DNA of 64,000 bases. Source: Saccharibacillus sacchari DSM 19268 (GTDB lineage Bacteria > Bacillota > Bacilli > Paenibacillales > Paenibacillaceae). Below are positions 11,162 through 20,348 of this stretch, one piece after another. The stretch is taken from the NCBI RefSeq assembly GCF_000585395.1, contig NZ_KK073875.1:4450524-4514523 (forward strand), written 5' to 3'. The position numbers and the translations under genes were made by a program. The notes below the pieces were generated by a model. The model saw nothing but the letters and a program-made list of their open reading frames with translations, made no database searches and was not told where the DNA came from. Each line of letters starts with the position of its first letter. Within the stretch, counting starts at the first letter, position 1.

Positions 11162-11201
11162 TAAAAAAAGCGCCCTTCCTGTAAAAGGAAAGGTCGCTTT
11201 C
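11162..11201 (-). terminator. Terminator after pflA
   Basis: AAAGCG-CCTTCCT pairs with AGGAAAGG-CGCTTT, with a TTTTTTTA run on the minus strand, about 100 nt past the pflA stop. Confidence 0.8.
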
Positions 11202-11295
11202 TGTAAACGTTATGCAAGCATTTACACAATTATCAACCTGTTAATATTTAAAAAGATAATTTCTTGAATTTTAGGTATTACAGCAACAAAATCAT

Positions 11296-12033
11296 TTATG
11301 CCATTTGCATGTTGCGTCCTTCTTCAATTAATCTGTACGCTCGTTGAACTTGCTCGTCCGTCGGAGAATCTACGCCTTCCAGCGGGTATTCCCGACCGAG
11401 TTCTTTCCATTTATAAATGCCCATTTGATGATAAGGAAGAATTTCGAATTTCTCGACGCCGTTCAACGTTCCGATAAACTTCCCAAGATCTCGCAGGTTA
11501 TTTTCATCGTCATGAATGCCAGGTACGAATACATGGCGAATCCACATTTTTTTGCCATGATCAGATAGCCATTGTGCAGTACGCAGCGTTTGTTCATTGC
11601 TAACGCCAGTCAATACTTTATGCTTGTCGTTATCGATATGCTTGATATCCAGCAGAACAAGATCCGTTACATCCATCAGATATTGCAGTTTGTCCGCATT
11701 ATTGAAGCCGTTGCTGTCCAGTGTCGTATGCAGTCCCCAACGTGCCTTAACTTCGCGGAAGACTTCAGCTACAAATGCAGCTTGCAGTGTGGGTTCGCCG
11801 CCCGAGATGGTTAATCCGCCACCGGAAGAACGATAGTAATTGAGGTAAGGCTGTATTTCGGATAGTACTTCTTCAACGGTTACTTCTCTGCCCCCGTCAA
11901 AATTCCAGGTATCGGGGTTGTGGCAGTATTGGCATTTCATCAAGCATCCTTGCATAAATAGTACGAAGCGAATTCCCGGGCCGTCTACCGTCCCGAATGT
12001 TTCCAGTGAGTGTATGCGTCCTTTGTGACTCAT
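11296..12033 (-). CDS. pflA: Pyruvate formate-lyase activating enzyme
   Basis: 245 aa radical-SAM enzyme. The [4Fe-4S] motif is C30-x3-C34-x2-C37 (GCLMKCQYCHNP), the SAM site GGEP follows (LTISGGEPTLQ), and the C-terminus matches PflA (KFEILPYHQMGIYKW). It makes the glycyl radical on PflB by hydrogen abstraction, strictly under anaerobic conditions. It lies 108 nt after pflB, separated by a hairpin without a strong T run, so it is probably transcribed with pflB at a lower level. Confidence 0.96.
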   Translation of the reverse strand: MSHKGRIHSLETFGTVDGPGIRFVLFMQGCLMKCQYCHNPDTWNFDGGREVTVEEVLSEIQPYLNYYRSSGGGLTISGGEPTLQAAFVAEVFREVKARWGLHTTLDSNGFNNADKLQYLMDVTDLVLLDIKHIDNDKHKVLTGVSNEQTLRTAQWLSDHGKKMWIRHVFVPGIHDDENNLRDLGKFIGTLNGVEKFEILPYHQMGIYKWKELGREYPLEGVDSPTDEQVQRAYRLIEEGRNMQMA

Positions 12034-12056
12034 TCGTCGTCACCCTTTCAATAATA

Positions 12057-12083
12057 ACGGCGCTCACATCCCGCGAGCGCCGT
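12057..12083 (-). other. Hairpin between pflB and pflA
   Basis: ACGGCGCTC pairs with GAGCGCCGT around a 9-nt loop. The minus-strand continuation TTATTATT is only weakly U-rich, so this is a likely partial terminator or RNA stabiliser that lowers pflA relative to pflB. Confidence 0.6.
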
Positions 12084-12141
12084 ATAGTTGATGTTGAATG
12101 AACAGGTAGCCAGTCCGAAGTGATCGCTTCGGCTTGCTTAC

Positions 12142-14406
12142 TTACATATTAGAGTGGAACGTACGGTTGATAACGTCCATTTGTTGTTCGCGAGTCAGCT
12201 TGATGAAGTTAACGGCATAACCCGATACGCGAATCGTCAATTGCGGGTAGTTTTCCGGGTGCTCCATCGCGTCCATCAGTTGTTCGCGATCGAACACGTT
12301 AACGTTCAAGTGGTGAGCGTTGCTGCCGAAGTATCCGTCCAGCATAGCGACCAGGTTCGACTTACGAGTTTCTTCTTCTTTACCCAGTGCTTTAGGCACG
12401 ATCGAGAATGTGTTCGAAATGCCGTCAAGGCTTTCTTCATAAGGCAGTTTGGCAACGGAACTCAGGGAAGCCAATGCGCCTTTTTTATCGCGGCCGTGCA
12501 TTGGGTTAGCGCCTGGTGCGAATGGTTCGCCAGCTTTGCGTCCATCCGGTGTTGTACCTGTTTTCTTGCCGTATACCACGTTCGAAGTGATCGTCAGTAC
12601 GGATTGAGTAGGCAGCGAATCACGGTATGTTTTGTGTTTGCGAATCATACGCATGAATTTCTCGACCAATTGTACGGCAATTTGGTCGACACGATCGTCG
12701 TTGTTGCCGTAGCAAGGATATTCGCCTTCGATTTCGAAGTCGATCGCGATTCCTTGTTCATTGCGGATTGGTTTAACTTTTGCGTATTTAATTGCGCTCA
12801 GGGAGTCAGCCGCTACGGACAGACCCGCGATACCGCAAGCCATTGTACGCAGGATGTCACGGTCGTGCAGCGCCATTTCGATACGTTCGTAGCTGTATTT
12901 GTCGTGCATATAGTGAATGATGTTCAGGGCGTTCAAGTATACTTTGGACAGCCATTCCATCATCGGTTCATAGCGTTTCATCACTTCGTCATATTCGAGG
13001 TATTCGGAAGTAATCGCCGGGAATTCCGGTCCAACTTGTTCGCCCGATTTTTCGTCTTTACCGCCGTTGATTGCGTACAGCAGCGTTTTTGCCAGGTTGG
13101 CACGAGCGCCGAAGAATTGCATTTGTTTACCGATGCGCATTGCGGATACGCAGCATGCAATACCGTAGTCATCACCATAGATCGGACGCATCAGGTCATC
13201 ATTTTCGTACTGGATCGAGCTTGTTTCGATCGAGACTTTTGCGCAGTATTTTTTGAACGCATCAGGCATTTGTTCCGACCACAGTACGGTCAAGTTCGGT
13301 TCCGGCGCAGGGCCCAGATTGTACAGGGTATGCAGGAAGCGGAAGCTGCTCTTCGTTACGCGAGTCGTGCCGTCTACAGCCATGCCGCCGATTGATTCGG
13401 TTACCCAAGTCGGGTCGCCGCTGAACAGTTCGTTGTAGTCAGGCGTGCGCAGGAATTTCACGATACGCAGTTTCATAACGAAATGGTCAACCAGTTCTTG
13501 AGCCGTTTCTTCAGTCAAAGTGCCTTCGGCCAGATCGCGCTGCACGTAGATGTCCAGGAAAGACGATACGCGTCCCAGCGACATTGCCGCACCGTTTTGT
13601 TCTTTGACTGCTGCAAGGTAACCGAAGTACACCCATTGGAACGCTTCTTTAGCATTGGTTGCCGGCTTGGAGATGTCCATACCGTGCAGTTTAGCCATTT
13701 GTTTCAGCTCGCCCAATGCGCGGTATTGTTCGGAGATTTCTTCGCGCAGACGAATCGTGTTTTCATCCATGCCGTCTCCGACCGTTTCGTTGTGCTCTTG
13801 TTGTTTTTGTTTCATCAGGAAGTCTACGCCGTACAGAGCAACGCGACGGTAGTCGCCGATGATGCGACCGCGACCGTAAGCATCCGGCAGACCCGTTACG
13901 ATACCGGATTTACGTGCAGCACGAATTTCGGGTGTATAAGCATCAAATACGCCTTGGTTATGCGTTTTACGAATATTAGTGAAGGTATCCACGATCGATT
14001 GCGGAACTTCGAAGCCGTAAGCTTTACAAGCGTCGATAACCATTCGGATCCCGCCGTAAGGCTGAATCGCGCGTCTGAAAGGTGCATCCGTTTGTACGCC
14101 TACGATTTGTTCTTTTTCTTTATCCAAGTACCCCGCGCCGTGCGAAGTGATCGATCCCGGAGTGTTGACGTCTACGTCCCACACGCCGCCTCTTTCTCTT
14201 TCTTCTTTCGACAACTGGGAAACGATTTTCCAGAGATCATTCGTATTTTGCGTAGGACCGGCCAAGAATTCTTCGTTGCCCGTGTAAGGAGCGATATTCT
14301 CGTCGATGAAGTTTTTCGTATCGACGTGGTTTGTCCACTTACCTGCTTTAAAATTTCTCCATGCTTCCGAATTTGCGCCTGTGATTTCTTTTTCGATAAC
14401 CGACAT
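12142..14406 (-). CDS. pflB: Formate C-acetyltransferase (pyruvate formate-lyase)
   Basis: 754 aa from the ATG at 14406 (GGAGG 7 nt upstream). Active-site Cys pair C418-C419 (GIACCVSAM) and the glycyl-radical loop RVSGYAV with G729 are intact; length and numbering match the classical PFL. It splits pyruvate with CoA into acetyl-CoA and formate without redox cofactor. Next to pflA and adhE it gives the mixed-acid route to formate, acetate and ethanol. Three FNR-type palindromes lie upstream, two at about -41.5 and -71.5 from a predicted start. Confidence 0.97.
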   Translation of the reverse strand: MSVIEKEITGANSEAWRNFKAGKWTNHVDTKNFIDENIAPYTGNEEFLAGPTQNTNDLWKIVSQLSKEERERGGVWDVDVNTPGSITSHGAGYLDKEKEQIVGVQTDAPFRRAIQPYGGIRMVIDACKAYGFEVPQSIVDTFTNIRKTHNQGVFDAYTPEIRAARKSGIVTGLPDAYGRGRIIGDYRRVALYGVDFLMKQKQQEHNETVGDGMDENTIRLREEISEQYRALGELKQMAKLHGMDISKPATNAKEAFQWVYFGYLAAVKEQNGAAMSLGRVSSFLDIYVQRDLAEGTLTEETAQELVDHFVMKLRIVKFLRTPDYNELFSGDPTWVTESIGGMAVDGTTRVTKSSFRFLHTLYNLGPAPEPNLTVLWSEQMPDAFKKYCAKVSIETSSIQYENDDLMRPIYGDDYGIACCVSAMRIGKQMQFFGARANLAKTLLYAINGGKDEKSGEQVGPEFPAITSEYLEYDEVMKRYEPMMEWLSKVYLNALNIIHYMHDKYSYERIEMALHDRDILRTMACGIAGLSVAADSLSAIKYAKVKPIRNEQGIAIDFEIEGEYPCYGNNDDRVDQIAVQLVEKFMRMIRKHKTYRDSLPTQSVLTITSNVVYGKKTGTTPDGRKAGEPFAPGANPMHGRDKKGALASLSSVAKLPYEESLDGISNTFSIVPKALGKEEETRKSNLVAMLDGYFGSNAHHLNVNVFDREQLMDAMEHPENYPQLTIRVSGYAVNFIKLTREQQMDVINRTFHSNM

Positions 14407-14504
14407 GTGATTACCTCCATTTATATGTTTAGCTGAGATCACGGCCTAGAGAGGCTTTCCGCGTCTCGCTTCAGATCCCTAGCTGCTGACGATCCCACCA
14501 ACAA

Positions 14505-14520
14505 GGTGAAAAATATCACA
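14505..14520 (-). promoter_or_regulatory. FNR-like box downstream of the pflB start point
   Basis: GGTGAAAAATATCACA differs by one base from TGTGA-N6-TCACA. It falls about 65 bp downstream of the predicted transcription start, in the pflB leader, so it could act as a roadblock or be incidental. Confidence 0.45.
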
Positions 14521-14583
14521 TTCATCAACAGAGCTTAAGACTTTCTTTTTTCTCTCAATGTCTTGGGGACCTTTCATGCCTTT

Positions 14584-14589
14584 ATTATG
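14584..14589 (-). promoter_or_regulatory. Predicted pflB -10 element
   Basis: CATAAT on the minus strand with no good -35 hexamer, as expected for an activator-dependent promoter. The FNR box at 14611-14626 is centred 41.5 bp upstream of the inferred start (14577). Confidence 0.55.
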
Positions 14590-14610
14590 CCCTTCTTCAT
14601 CCCAAGATGA

Positions 14611-14626
14611 TGTGATTTTTATCACA
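14611..14626 (-). promoter_or_regulatory. FNR box of pflB, class II position
   Basis: TGTGATTTTTATCACA is an exact TGTGA-N6-TCACA palindrome. Fnr is encoded 3.5 kb away (18154-18873). Position about -41.5 is that of class II Crp/Fnr activation. Confidence 0.82.
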
Positions 14627-14640
14627 ATCATTCACTTTTT

Positions 14641-14656
14641 TATGATTTTTATCACT
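14641..14656 (-). promoter_or_regulatory. Second, weaker FNR box of pflB
   Basis: TATGATTTTTATCACT keeps the inner bases of the FNR palindrome and is spaced exactly 30 bp (three helical turns) from the first box, centre about -71.5. Confidence 0.55.
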
Positions 14657-14748
14657 TTTAAGCCCGCTTTCTGAATAACACATCATTTCATGACTGTTTT
14701 TCAATTTTCATGATAACTAACTTTCTTCCTGATTTTATATTGTGCAAG

Positions 14749-14786
14749 AAAAAAGCGGCGCTGCTCACCAATGTGAGTGCGCCGCA
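14749..14786 (-). terminator. Terminator of adhE
   Basis: GCGGCG-CTCAC pairs with GTGAG-CGCCGC, followed on the minus strand by TTTTTTC; it starts about 80 nt past the adhE stop. Confidence 0.85.
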
Positions 14787-14864
14787 TCATAGTACGAGAG
14801 TTTGTGTTGCTTAAAGGGCGTCGGAAGCCCGAGCGGGTCGGATACAGTGTCAGAGCTAAAAGTA

Positions 14865-17480
14865 TCAGTCTTCGAATCTGCCGTAGAACGCGTCGCGGTA
14901 TACGTCAGCCAGTTCAGTCACAAGCGGCAGCTTAGGGTTAGCCGTTGTGCATTGGTCTTCGAACGCACGGTCAGCCAGGTAATCAACGCGCGATTCAAAC
15001 TGTTTCGCATCGAAGCCCAGTTCCTGGAATGTAGCCGGGATGCCCAGTTTATCATTCAGCTCACGGATGGCCTTAATCAAGCTTTTCACGCCTTCTTCGG
15101 TTGTTCTCGCCGGCAATCCCAGAATGCGCGCAATTTCAGCGTAACGCTCGTCAGCGATAAAGTGCGAATATTTAGGGAACGAAGCGAACTTCGACGGTTT
15201 TTTCGCATTGTAACGGATGACGTGAGGCATCAAGATCGCATTGGTGCGACCGTGAGCCGTGTGGTACTCCCCGCCCCATTTGTGCGCCAAGCTGTGGTTG
15301 ATGCCGAGGAAGGCATTCGCGAACGCCATGCCGGCAAGCGTCGAAGCATTGTGCATTTTTTCACGGGCTACTTTATCGGCAGTCAGTGCTGATTTTTCCA
15401 GGTTAGCGAAGACGAGTTGGATTGCTTTGATTGCCAAGCCGTCGCTGTAGTCGCTTGCCATAACCGATACATAAGCTTCGATCGCGTGGGTCAGCACGTC
15501 CATGCCCGTGTCGGCAACCGCGACTTTAGGCAGCGAGTATACGAATACCGGATCGACGATCGCTACGTCCGGAGTCAGCTCATAGTCGGCCAATGGATAT
15601 TTCGTATTGCCTTTTTCCTTATCGGTGATGACCGCGAACGAAGTCACTTCCGAACCTGTGCCCGAAGTCGTAGGAATCGCCACGAATTTTGCTTTGCGAC
15701 CCAGACGAGGGTATTTGTAAATCCGTTTGCGGATATCCATGAATTTTTGTTTCAGGTTGTCGAACTCGGTATCCGGATATTCATAGAACAACCACATGCC
15801 TTTTGCAGCATCCATCGGCGAACCGCCGCCCAGCGCGATAATGCAGTCCGGTTGGAAACGTTCCATCATGGCACGTCCGCGCTCGACCGTCGTGGTCGAC
15901 GGATCGGGTTCGACTTCCGAGAAGACTTCGATCGCAACCGGAGTTTGACGTTGACGCAGATAATGTTGAACGCGTTCCACGTAGCCAAGCTGTACCATCA
16001 TCGGGTCCGTTACGATTGCCACACGCGTGATGTCCGGCATTTTAGCCAGATATTGGGTTGCGTTCTTTTCAAAATAGATTTTATCCGGTACTTTGAACCA
16101 TTGCATATTCACGGTACGACGCGCCACCCTTTTCACGTTAATCAGGTTCACTGCGGTTACGTTCGACGATGTCGAGTTACGGCCGTAAGATCCGCAGCCC
16201 AGCGTCAGCGATGGCAGGTTCGTATTGTAGATGTCGCCGATCGCGCCGTGCGTCGAAGGCGAGTTTACGATGATACGACCGGTTTGCAGGCGGTTCGCGA
16301 AGCGTTGAATCACCGCATCGTCGTTCGAGTGGATCGCCGACGAGTGACCCATGCCGCCGAACTCGACGACTTCTGCGGCGCGAGCGATACCTTCATCGGC
16401 CGTTTTTACTTTATAGCAAGCCAGAACCGGGCTCAGCTTTTCAGCCGACAGCGGATACTTCGTGCCTACGCCTTCGATCTCGGCAACCAGGATTTTCGTT
16501 GTTGCCGGAACTGTGATGCCTGCCATTTCCGCGATTTTCACCGCCGATTGGCCGACGATCGCCGGGTTAACTGCGCATTTTTCCACGTTCATGGCGCTTG
16601 GCGTCAATTTGGCGATTTCATCTTTATTCAGGAAGTAGCAGCCGTTTGCAATCATTTTCTTTTTAACTCGATCAAAAATCGGTTCTTCGATGATAACCGC
16701 TTGTTCGGATGCGCAGATCATGCCGTTATCGAACGATTTCGACAGAATCAGGTCGGTTACGGCCTGGTCGATATCCGCCGTTTTTTCGATGAAGGCCGGA
16801 ACGTTACCGGGACCTACGCCGAGAGCAGGTTTGCCGCAGCTGTAAGCTGCACGAACCATTGCTCCGCCGCCGGTAGCCAGAATCAATGCTACATCGTTGT
16901 GGTTCATCAGAATGTTCGTTTTATCCATCGAAGGCTTGTCAATCCATTGGATACATCCTTCTGGCGCGCCTGCTTTAACCGCTGCTTCATGCAGGATTCG
17001 AGCGGCTTCCGAACTACAGTATTGCGCAGATGGGTGGAATCCGAATATAATAGGGTTACGTGTCTTAATCGAAATCAGCGCTTTGAACATGGTTGTGGAA
17101 GTCGGGTTGGTTACAGGCGTGATCCCCATCACGATGCCTACCGGTTCCGCAATTTTCTGGAAGCTGTCATACTCATTGTCCTCAATAACGCCTACCGTCT
17201 TATCATTTTTAATGCTGTGATAGATGTATTCCGTTGCGAAGAGATTTTTTGTGATCTTGTCTTCGTACACGCCGCGTTTCGTTTCTTCAATGGCGATCTT
17301 GGCGAGATACATGTGCTTGTCCAGGCCGGCCAGGGCCATCGCTTGCACGACGGTATCGATTTGTTGTTGGTCCATTTGCATGAACGCTTCCTGTGCTTTT
17401 TTCGCGTTATCAATCAGTTTTTGAATGTCCTGTTCAGCGGTTGGTTCAACAGTACGGGCGGCTTCATTTTTCACTGCCAT
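14865..17480 (-). CDS. adhE: Bifunctional acetaldehyde-CoA / alcohol dehydrogenase
   Basis: 871 aa from the ATG at 17480; AGGAGG ends 9 nt upstream, while an in-frame ATG and a TTG lie within or against that site. Residues ~1-440 form the CoA-acylating aldehyde dehydrogenase with catalytic C256 (GMICASEQ). Residues ~450-871 form the iron-dependent alcohol dehydrogenase ([39 protein letters not shown] with metal-binding His). It reduces acetyl-CoA to ethanol using two NADH, restoring redox balance during PFL-based fermentation, and forms spirosome filaments in relatives. An FNR/Rex-like palindrome sits near -42 of its predicted promoter. Confidence 0.97.
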   Translation of the reverse strand: MAVKNEAARTVEPTAEQDIQKLIDNAKKAQEAFMQMDQQQIDTVVQAMALAGLDKHMYLAKIAIEETKRGVYEDKITKNLFATEYIYHSIKNDKTVGVIEDNEYDSFQKIAEPVGIVMGITPVTNPTSTTMFKALISIKTRNPIIFGFHPSAQYCSSEAARILHEAAVKAGAPEGCIQWIDKPSMDKTNILMNHNDVALILATGGGAMVRAAYSCGKPALGVGPGNVPAFIEKTADIDQAVTDLILSKSFDNGMICASEQAVIIEEPIFDRVKKKMIANGCYFLNKDEIAKLTPSAMNVEKCAVNPAIVGQSAVKIAEMAGITVPATTKILVAEIEGVGTKYPLSAEKLSPVLACYKVKTADEGIARAAEVVEFGGMGHSSAIHSNDDAVIQRFANRLQTGRIIVNSPSTHGAIGDIYNTNLPSLTLGCGSYGRNSTSSNVTAVNLINVKRVARRTVNMQWFKVPDKIYFEKNATQYLAKMPDITRVAIVTDPMMVQLGYVERVQHYLRQRQTPVAIEVFSEVEPDPSTTTVERGRAMMERFQPDCIIALGGGSPMDAAKGMWLFYEYPDTEFDNLKQKFMDIRKRIYKYPRLGRKAKFVAIPTTSGTGSEVTSFAVITDKEKGNTKYPLADYELTPDVAIVDPVFVYSLPKVAVADTGMDVLTHAIEAYVSVMASDYSDGLAIKAIQLVFANLEKSALTADKVAREKMHNASTLAGMAFANAFLGINHSLAHKWGGEYHTAHGRTNAILMPHVIRYNAKKPSKFASFPKYSHFIADERYAEIARILGLPARTTEEGVKSLIKAIRELNDKLGIPATFQELGFDAKQFESRVDYLADRAFEDQCTTANPKLPLVTELADVYRDAFYGRFED

Positions 17481-17528
17481 TTCCCTCATCCTCCTCAAGA
17501 TGTTTGCGTTGTTTTCTCTACGTCACAA

Positions 17529-17534
17529 ATCATA
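17529..17534 (-). promoter_or_regulatory. Predicted extended -10 of adhE
   Basis: TGCTATGAT on the minus strand gives TATGAT with an upstream TGn extension. The inferred start near 17522 puts the palindrome at 17557-17572 about 42 bp upstream. Confidence 0.6.
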
Positions 17535-17556
17535 GCACACGCGTTTTAGTTTGGGA

Positions 17557-17572
17557 AGTGAAAAATTTCACA
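17557..17572 (-). promoter_or_regulatory. FNR- and Rex-like palindrome upstream of adhE
   Basis: AGTGAAAAATTTCACA fits TGTGA-N6-TCACA with one mismatch. Read on the minus strand and extended, TTGTGAAATTTTTCACTT also matches 12 of 14 fixed bases of the Rex operator TTGTGAAnnnnTTCACAA. Either an oxygen sensor (Fnr) or an NADH sensor (Rex) could act here; the -42 position favours activation by Fnr. Confidence 0.7.
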
Positions 17573-18153
17573 AAATAATTTCGAGCCGTATTCCTCTCCT
17601 TTTCCCGAAGCATTCCTTGCACTTCCTTTCATTAATGCCTTCGAATACCCTCGGCTTACTCTTTCAAAAAAAAGTTAAAACAATTCTCTTTTTTTGCATT
17701 TACTTTCGTTTGAAATAGCTAAAGTACTACCATTTCCCCCAAAATAAAAATATAAAAATTTATACAAAAATTTGCGTAATAAGAATTGACAAAATCGCAG
17801 ATATCCCTCATGATAAAGACATAAAGTGAAAAAAGTCACAATGTTTGATATTTTGCCACTATTTTTCGCTCCATTGACTCCAAAAACTTGAAATTTTCAG
17901 TTATAATTAATTTAAAATTTGATTAACGAAAAAGCGTTAGGCTTGTACGGAAACTTTGAAGGAAGCAGATTGGCCTGAATTTTCGCTCTGTGCAAGGACC
18001 GGTTTCGAAGGCGTGGCCGGGGCAAGTCAAGAAATCGTGACGCGACAGAGAGTGAAAAGGCAGGGAAAGATGCACTTCAGTAAGTTTTCGTACACGCCCT
18101 AGTAAATGCTCGGCCGACAATTCGAAGTGTGCGCTTGCGCAAAGGAGATGTTA
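17573..18153. other. AT-rich divergent control region between adhE and fnr
   Basis: About 580 bp without a gene. It holds an FNR-type box at 17825-17840, a TTGACA at 17786-17791 and a TATAAT at 17902-17907 on the plus strand, but these do not pair at ideal spacing. The stretch 17640-17920 is markedly more AT-rich than its surroundings. No hairpin with a T run is seen. Confidence 0.6.
17825..17840 (+). promoter_or_regulatory. FNR-like box upstream of fnr
   Basis: AGTGAAAAAAGTCACA matches TGTGA-N6-TCACA with one mismatch. It is centred about 81 bp upstream of the start implied by TATAAT at 17902, or about 40 bp upstream of one implied by TATTTT at 17860; both are workable activator positions, so fnr is probably autoregulated. 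Confidence 0.6.
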
Positions 18154-18873
18154 ATGATGACCCTGTATCACCATGCCACCGATCATCGAGGCAATACCGG
18201 ATGTTTTTCGGATCAAAATATGAAGCGTCTGGAAGTCGTTATGAAGGACCGCCATATCCCGGAAGGATCGCATTTGTTTTGGGAGGGAGACCTCGCCGAT
18301 AAGCTTTATTACATCAAAAGAGGCCGTGTCAAGCTGACCAAATCGACCGATGAAGGCAAGGAACTCATCCTTTACATGTACCAAACCGACGACATGGTCG
18401 GGCAAGCGGACCCTTTCTTCAGCAGCAAGCATAGCTTTACGGCTGAAGTTATCGAGGATACTGAAGTCGGCGTTATCGAACATAAAGACCTGGAAGTTCT
18501 GATCTGCCAACACTGTGACTTTGCGATCGATTTCATGAAATGGATGGGTATCCACCACCGTTTGACGCAAACCAAATTCCGCGATCTGATGATGTACGGC
18601 AAGCCGGGCGCACTCTGCTCGACGCTGATTCGCCTGGGCAATACGTATGGCGAAAAGCACGGCGAAGGCACGCTGATCAATAAAAAAATTACGCATACCG
18701 ATCTGTCGAACATGATCGGAGCTACGCGCGAGAGCGTGAACCGGATGCTTAGCGATCTGCGTAAAAAAGGTGCTGTCGAGTATGAAAACGGCATGATCGT
18801 CATTACAGACCTTGCCATGCTTCAAGAAGTCTGCCACTGCGAACTTTGTCCAAACGAAATATGCCGGATCTAG
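18154..18873 (+). CDS. fnr: Oxygen-sensing Crp/Fnr-family regulator Fnr
   Basis: 239 aa from the ATG at 18154 (AAGGAG 6 nt upstream; other in-frame ATGs at 18148 and 18157). cNMP-like sensor domain 20-140, winged HTH ~175-205 (THTDLSNMIGATRESVNRML). The C-terminus EVCHCELCPNEICRI carries C227, C229, C232 and C237; the C-x2-C-x4-C spacing is that of the C-terminal [4Fe-4S] ligands of Bacillus Fnr, unlike the N-terminal cluster of E. coli FNR. It should bind TGTGA-N6-TCACA without oxygen and activate pflB and adhE here. Confidence 0.93.
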   Translation: MMTLYHHATDHRGNTGCFSDQNMKRLEVVMKDRHIPEGSHLFWEGDLADKLYYIKRGRVKLTKSTDEGKELILYMYQTDDMVGQADPFFSSKHSFTAEVIEDTEVGVIEHKDLEVLICQHCDFAIDFMKWMGIHHRLTQTKFRDLMMYGKPGALCSTLIRLGNTYGEKHGEGTLINKKITHTDLSNMIGATRESVNRMLSDLRKKGAVEYENGMIVITDLAMLQEVCHCELCPNEICRI

Positions 18874-18900
18874 TACCCTTTCAACTCTTAATCATAGGTT

Positions 18901-18949
18901 TACGCTCCCCTGAAACGCACACGCTTCAGGTGCGATTCAGGGGAGCGTA
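18901..18949. terminator. Large hairpin between convergent fnr and DUF4430-like genes
   Basis: Perfect 14-bp stem TACGCTCCCCTGAA / TTCAGGGGAGCGTA with an inner CGCAC/GTGCG stem. T runs are poor on both strands, but it lies between two convergent 3' ends and probably ends both transcripts. Confidence 0.65.
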
Positions 18950-19024
18950 TTCCTACCTTTAGTGTTGACAAGGTACTAAGCGATCCGGCTTTTTTGTGCG
19001 TTTTTATTCCGATTAAGGCGCATC

Positions 19025-19771
19025 TCAAAATCTCTCCAGTGTCAGCTCGACATAATCTCCCGGCTGTAACGGCATATCAAACCCCCGATCAGGATTGAGT
19101 TCTTTCCCGTTCACCTTGAGCACCCATGTCTCCCGAGGTTTGGTCATATACCCTTCTTGCGTATCCGGATTAGCTTTGACCAGTCGAATATTGCGATCAT
19201 TCTCGGACATGGTCACGAGTCCGCTAGCTTTAAGAACGTCGCGAACCAATGTGCCTTCCGCATACGGATGCGCGTAAGAACCGCCCAATGACGGGTTCAA
19301 CTCTCCCCCGCTGATTAATAAGGTGTTAACCGGTGCTCCGTCGTTGCCCGGCGCTTCGATATATAGCAGAATTTCGTCGCCGGCTTGCACGCGTGCGCTG
19401 AAATCATCACCGGGGATCTCCTTGCCGTTCTGCTTGACCGACCATACCAATTCGGAATGAAGCTCCGTGTCATCGACTGAAGCAATGCGTCCTTCATTAT
19501 CGAACCGGACGATACCGCTTCGTTCCAGGGCATCGCGGATCGTGTCTTCGGCTCGGTAAGAACTGATCAGCGAGCGATTCTCATTGGGCATATAAATGCC
19601 TCCGTCAACGACCAGTCTGAAGTTTTCACCGCTGCTTGCTTCCGCTTCGGCCGTTGTGTCCGCTGAAGGCTGTCGAAGCAAAACGGCTGTCGCGGCTACC
19701 GCTATAACAAGCAGGACGGCAAGCACGAACAATAGGACACGTTGATCGGGCAGCTTGATTTTTGTCCGCAT
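19025..19771 (-). CDS. Membrane-anchored protein with two DUF4430-like repeats
   Basis: 248 aa. One N-terminal transmembrane anchor (residues ~12-32) is followed by an extracellular part with an internal duplication. Repeat 1 (~50-145) has TIRDALERSGIV and ELVWSVKQNGKEIP, then QAGDEILLYIE. Repeat 2 (~160-245) has LVRDVLKASGLV and ETWVLKVNGKELN, then QPGDYVELTLE. The W-x-V-x-NGKE plus GD-x-(I/V)-x-L pattern resembles DUF4430, a cobalamin-carrier-like fold found in surface proteins, but I cannot confirm the family by eye. No partner gene; convergent with fnr. Confidence 0.7.
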   Translation of the reverse strand: MRTKIKLPDQRVLLFVLAVLLVIAVAATAVLLRQPSADTTAEAEASSGENFRLVVDGGIYMPNENRSLISSYRAEDTIRDALERSGIVRFDNEGRIASVDDTELHSELVWSVKQNGKEIPGDDFSARVQAGDEILLYIEAPGNDGAPVNTLLISGGELNPSLGGSYAHPYAEGTLVRDVLKASGLVTMSENDRNIRLVKANPDTQEGYMTKPRETWVLKVNGKELNPDRGFDMPLQPGDYVELTLERF

Positions 19772-19872
19772 GGGTCCCCGTTCCCTTCCTCCCGAAGTGT
19801 AACCGATTGCCTCGGCTCATATCTTTTATTGTAACAAAAGCAGCAGGCGTTTCTCAAATGCATACGTCACGA

Positions 19873-19911
19873 AATAAAAAAAGAACCCCTTCGTCTCCAA
19901 AGAGGTTCTTT
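19873..19911 (-). terminator. Terminator of the HxlR-type regulator
   Basis: AAAGAACC pairs with GGTTCTTT (19880-19911) with further CTT/AAG pairing, followed on the minus strand by TTTTTTTATTT. Confidence 0.82.
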
Positions 19912-19923
19912 GCGTTTCCCGGA

Positions 19924-20253
19924 TTAATCGACCCAAGATTCCGCCCACATCTGAATCTGCTGCATAACCGGCTGAAGTGCCCGGCCTTTTTCCGTCAATT
20001 CGTATTCGATCCGTACAGGAGTTTCGGGATATACATGACGCACCAGAATACCTTCACCTTCCAGATCCTTCATCCGTTCGGACAACATTTTGTCGCTCAT
20101 CATCGGAATTTGGTTGGAAATGTCCTTAAATCGCTTCGGACCGCTCATCAATGTCTGAATGATCAGACCGTTCCAGCGCTTGCCCAAAAACGAAAAAGCC
20201 GTCTCGAATCTTGGACAAAGCTGCATTGACACTTCATGTTTTTGCTCTATCAT
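19924..20253 (-). CDS. HxlR-family transcriptional regulator
   Basis: 109 aa, a single winged-HTH domain. The N-terminal Cys in MQLCPRFETAF, then FLGKRWNGLIIQTLMSGPKR, DKMLSERMKDLEGEGILVR and EYELTEKGRALQPV are characteristic of HxlR/YodB-like proteins. In this family an N-terminal Cys often senses electrophiles or redox stress (YodB, HypR); C13 is in a comparable place, but a sensing role is inference. ATG 20253 follows AGAGGTGATC. Its target is not evident; neighbours are not divergent. Confidence 0.9.
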   Translation of the reverse strand: MIEQKHEVSMQLCPRFETAFSFLGKRWNGLIIQTLMSGPKRFKDISNQIPMMSDKMLSERMKDLEGEGILVRHVYPETPVRIEYELTEKGRALQPVMQQIQMWAESWVD

Positions 20254-20348
20254 AGATGATCACCTCTTAGAAGATTCCCTCTGAAGAGAAACTTACGATT
20301 TGTTAGTTTATTTCATATTAACACATTTCCAAGAAAAAGAAAATGCCT

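Noticed and set aside
15417-17549. A 710-codon open frame opposite adhE
   Set aside because: Mirror of the adhE codon pattern; composition not protein-like and no family motifs.
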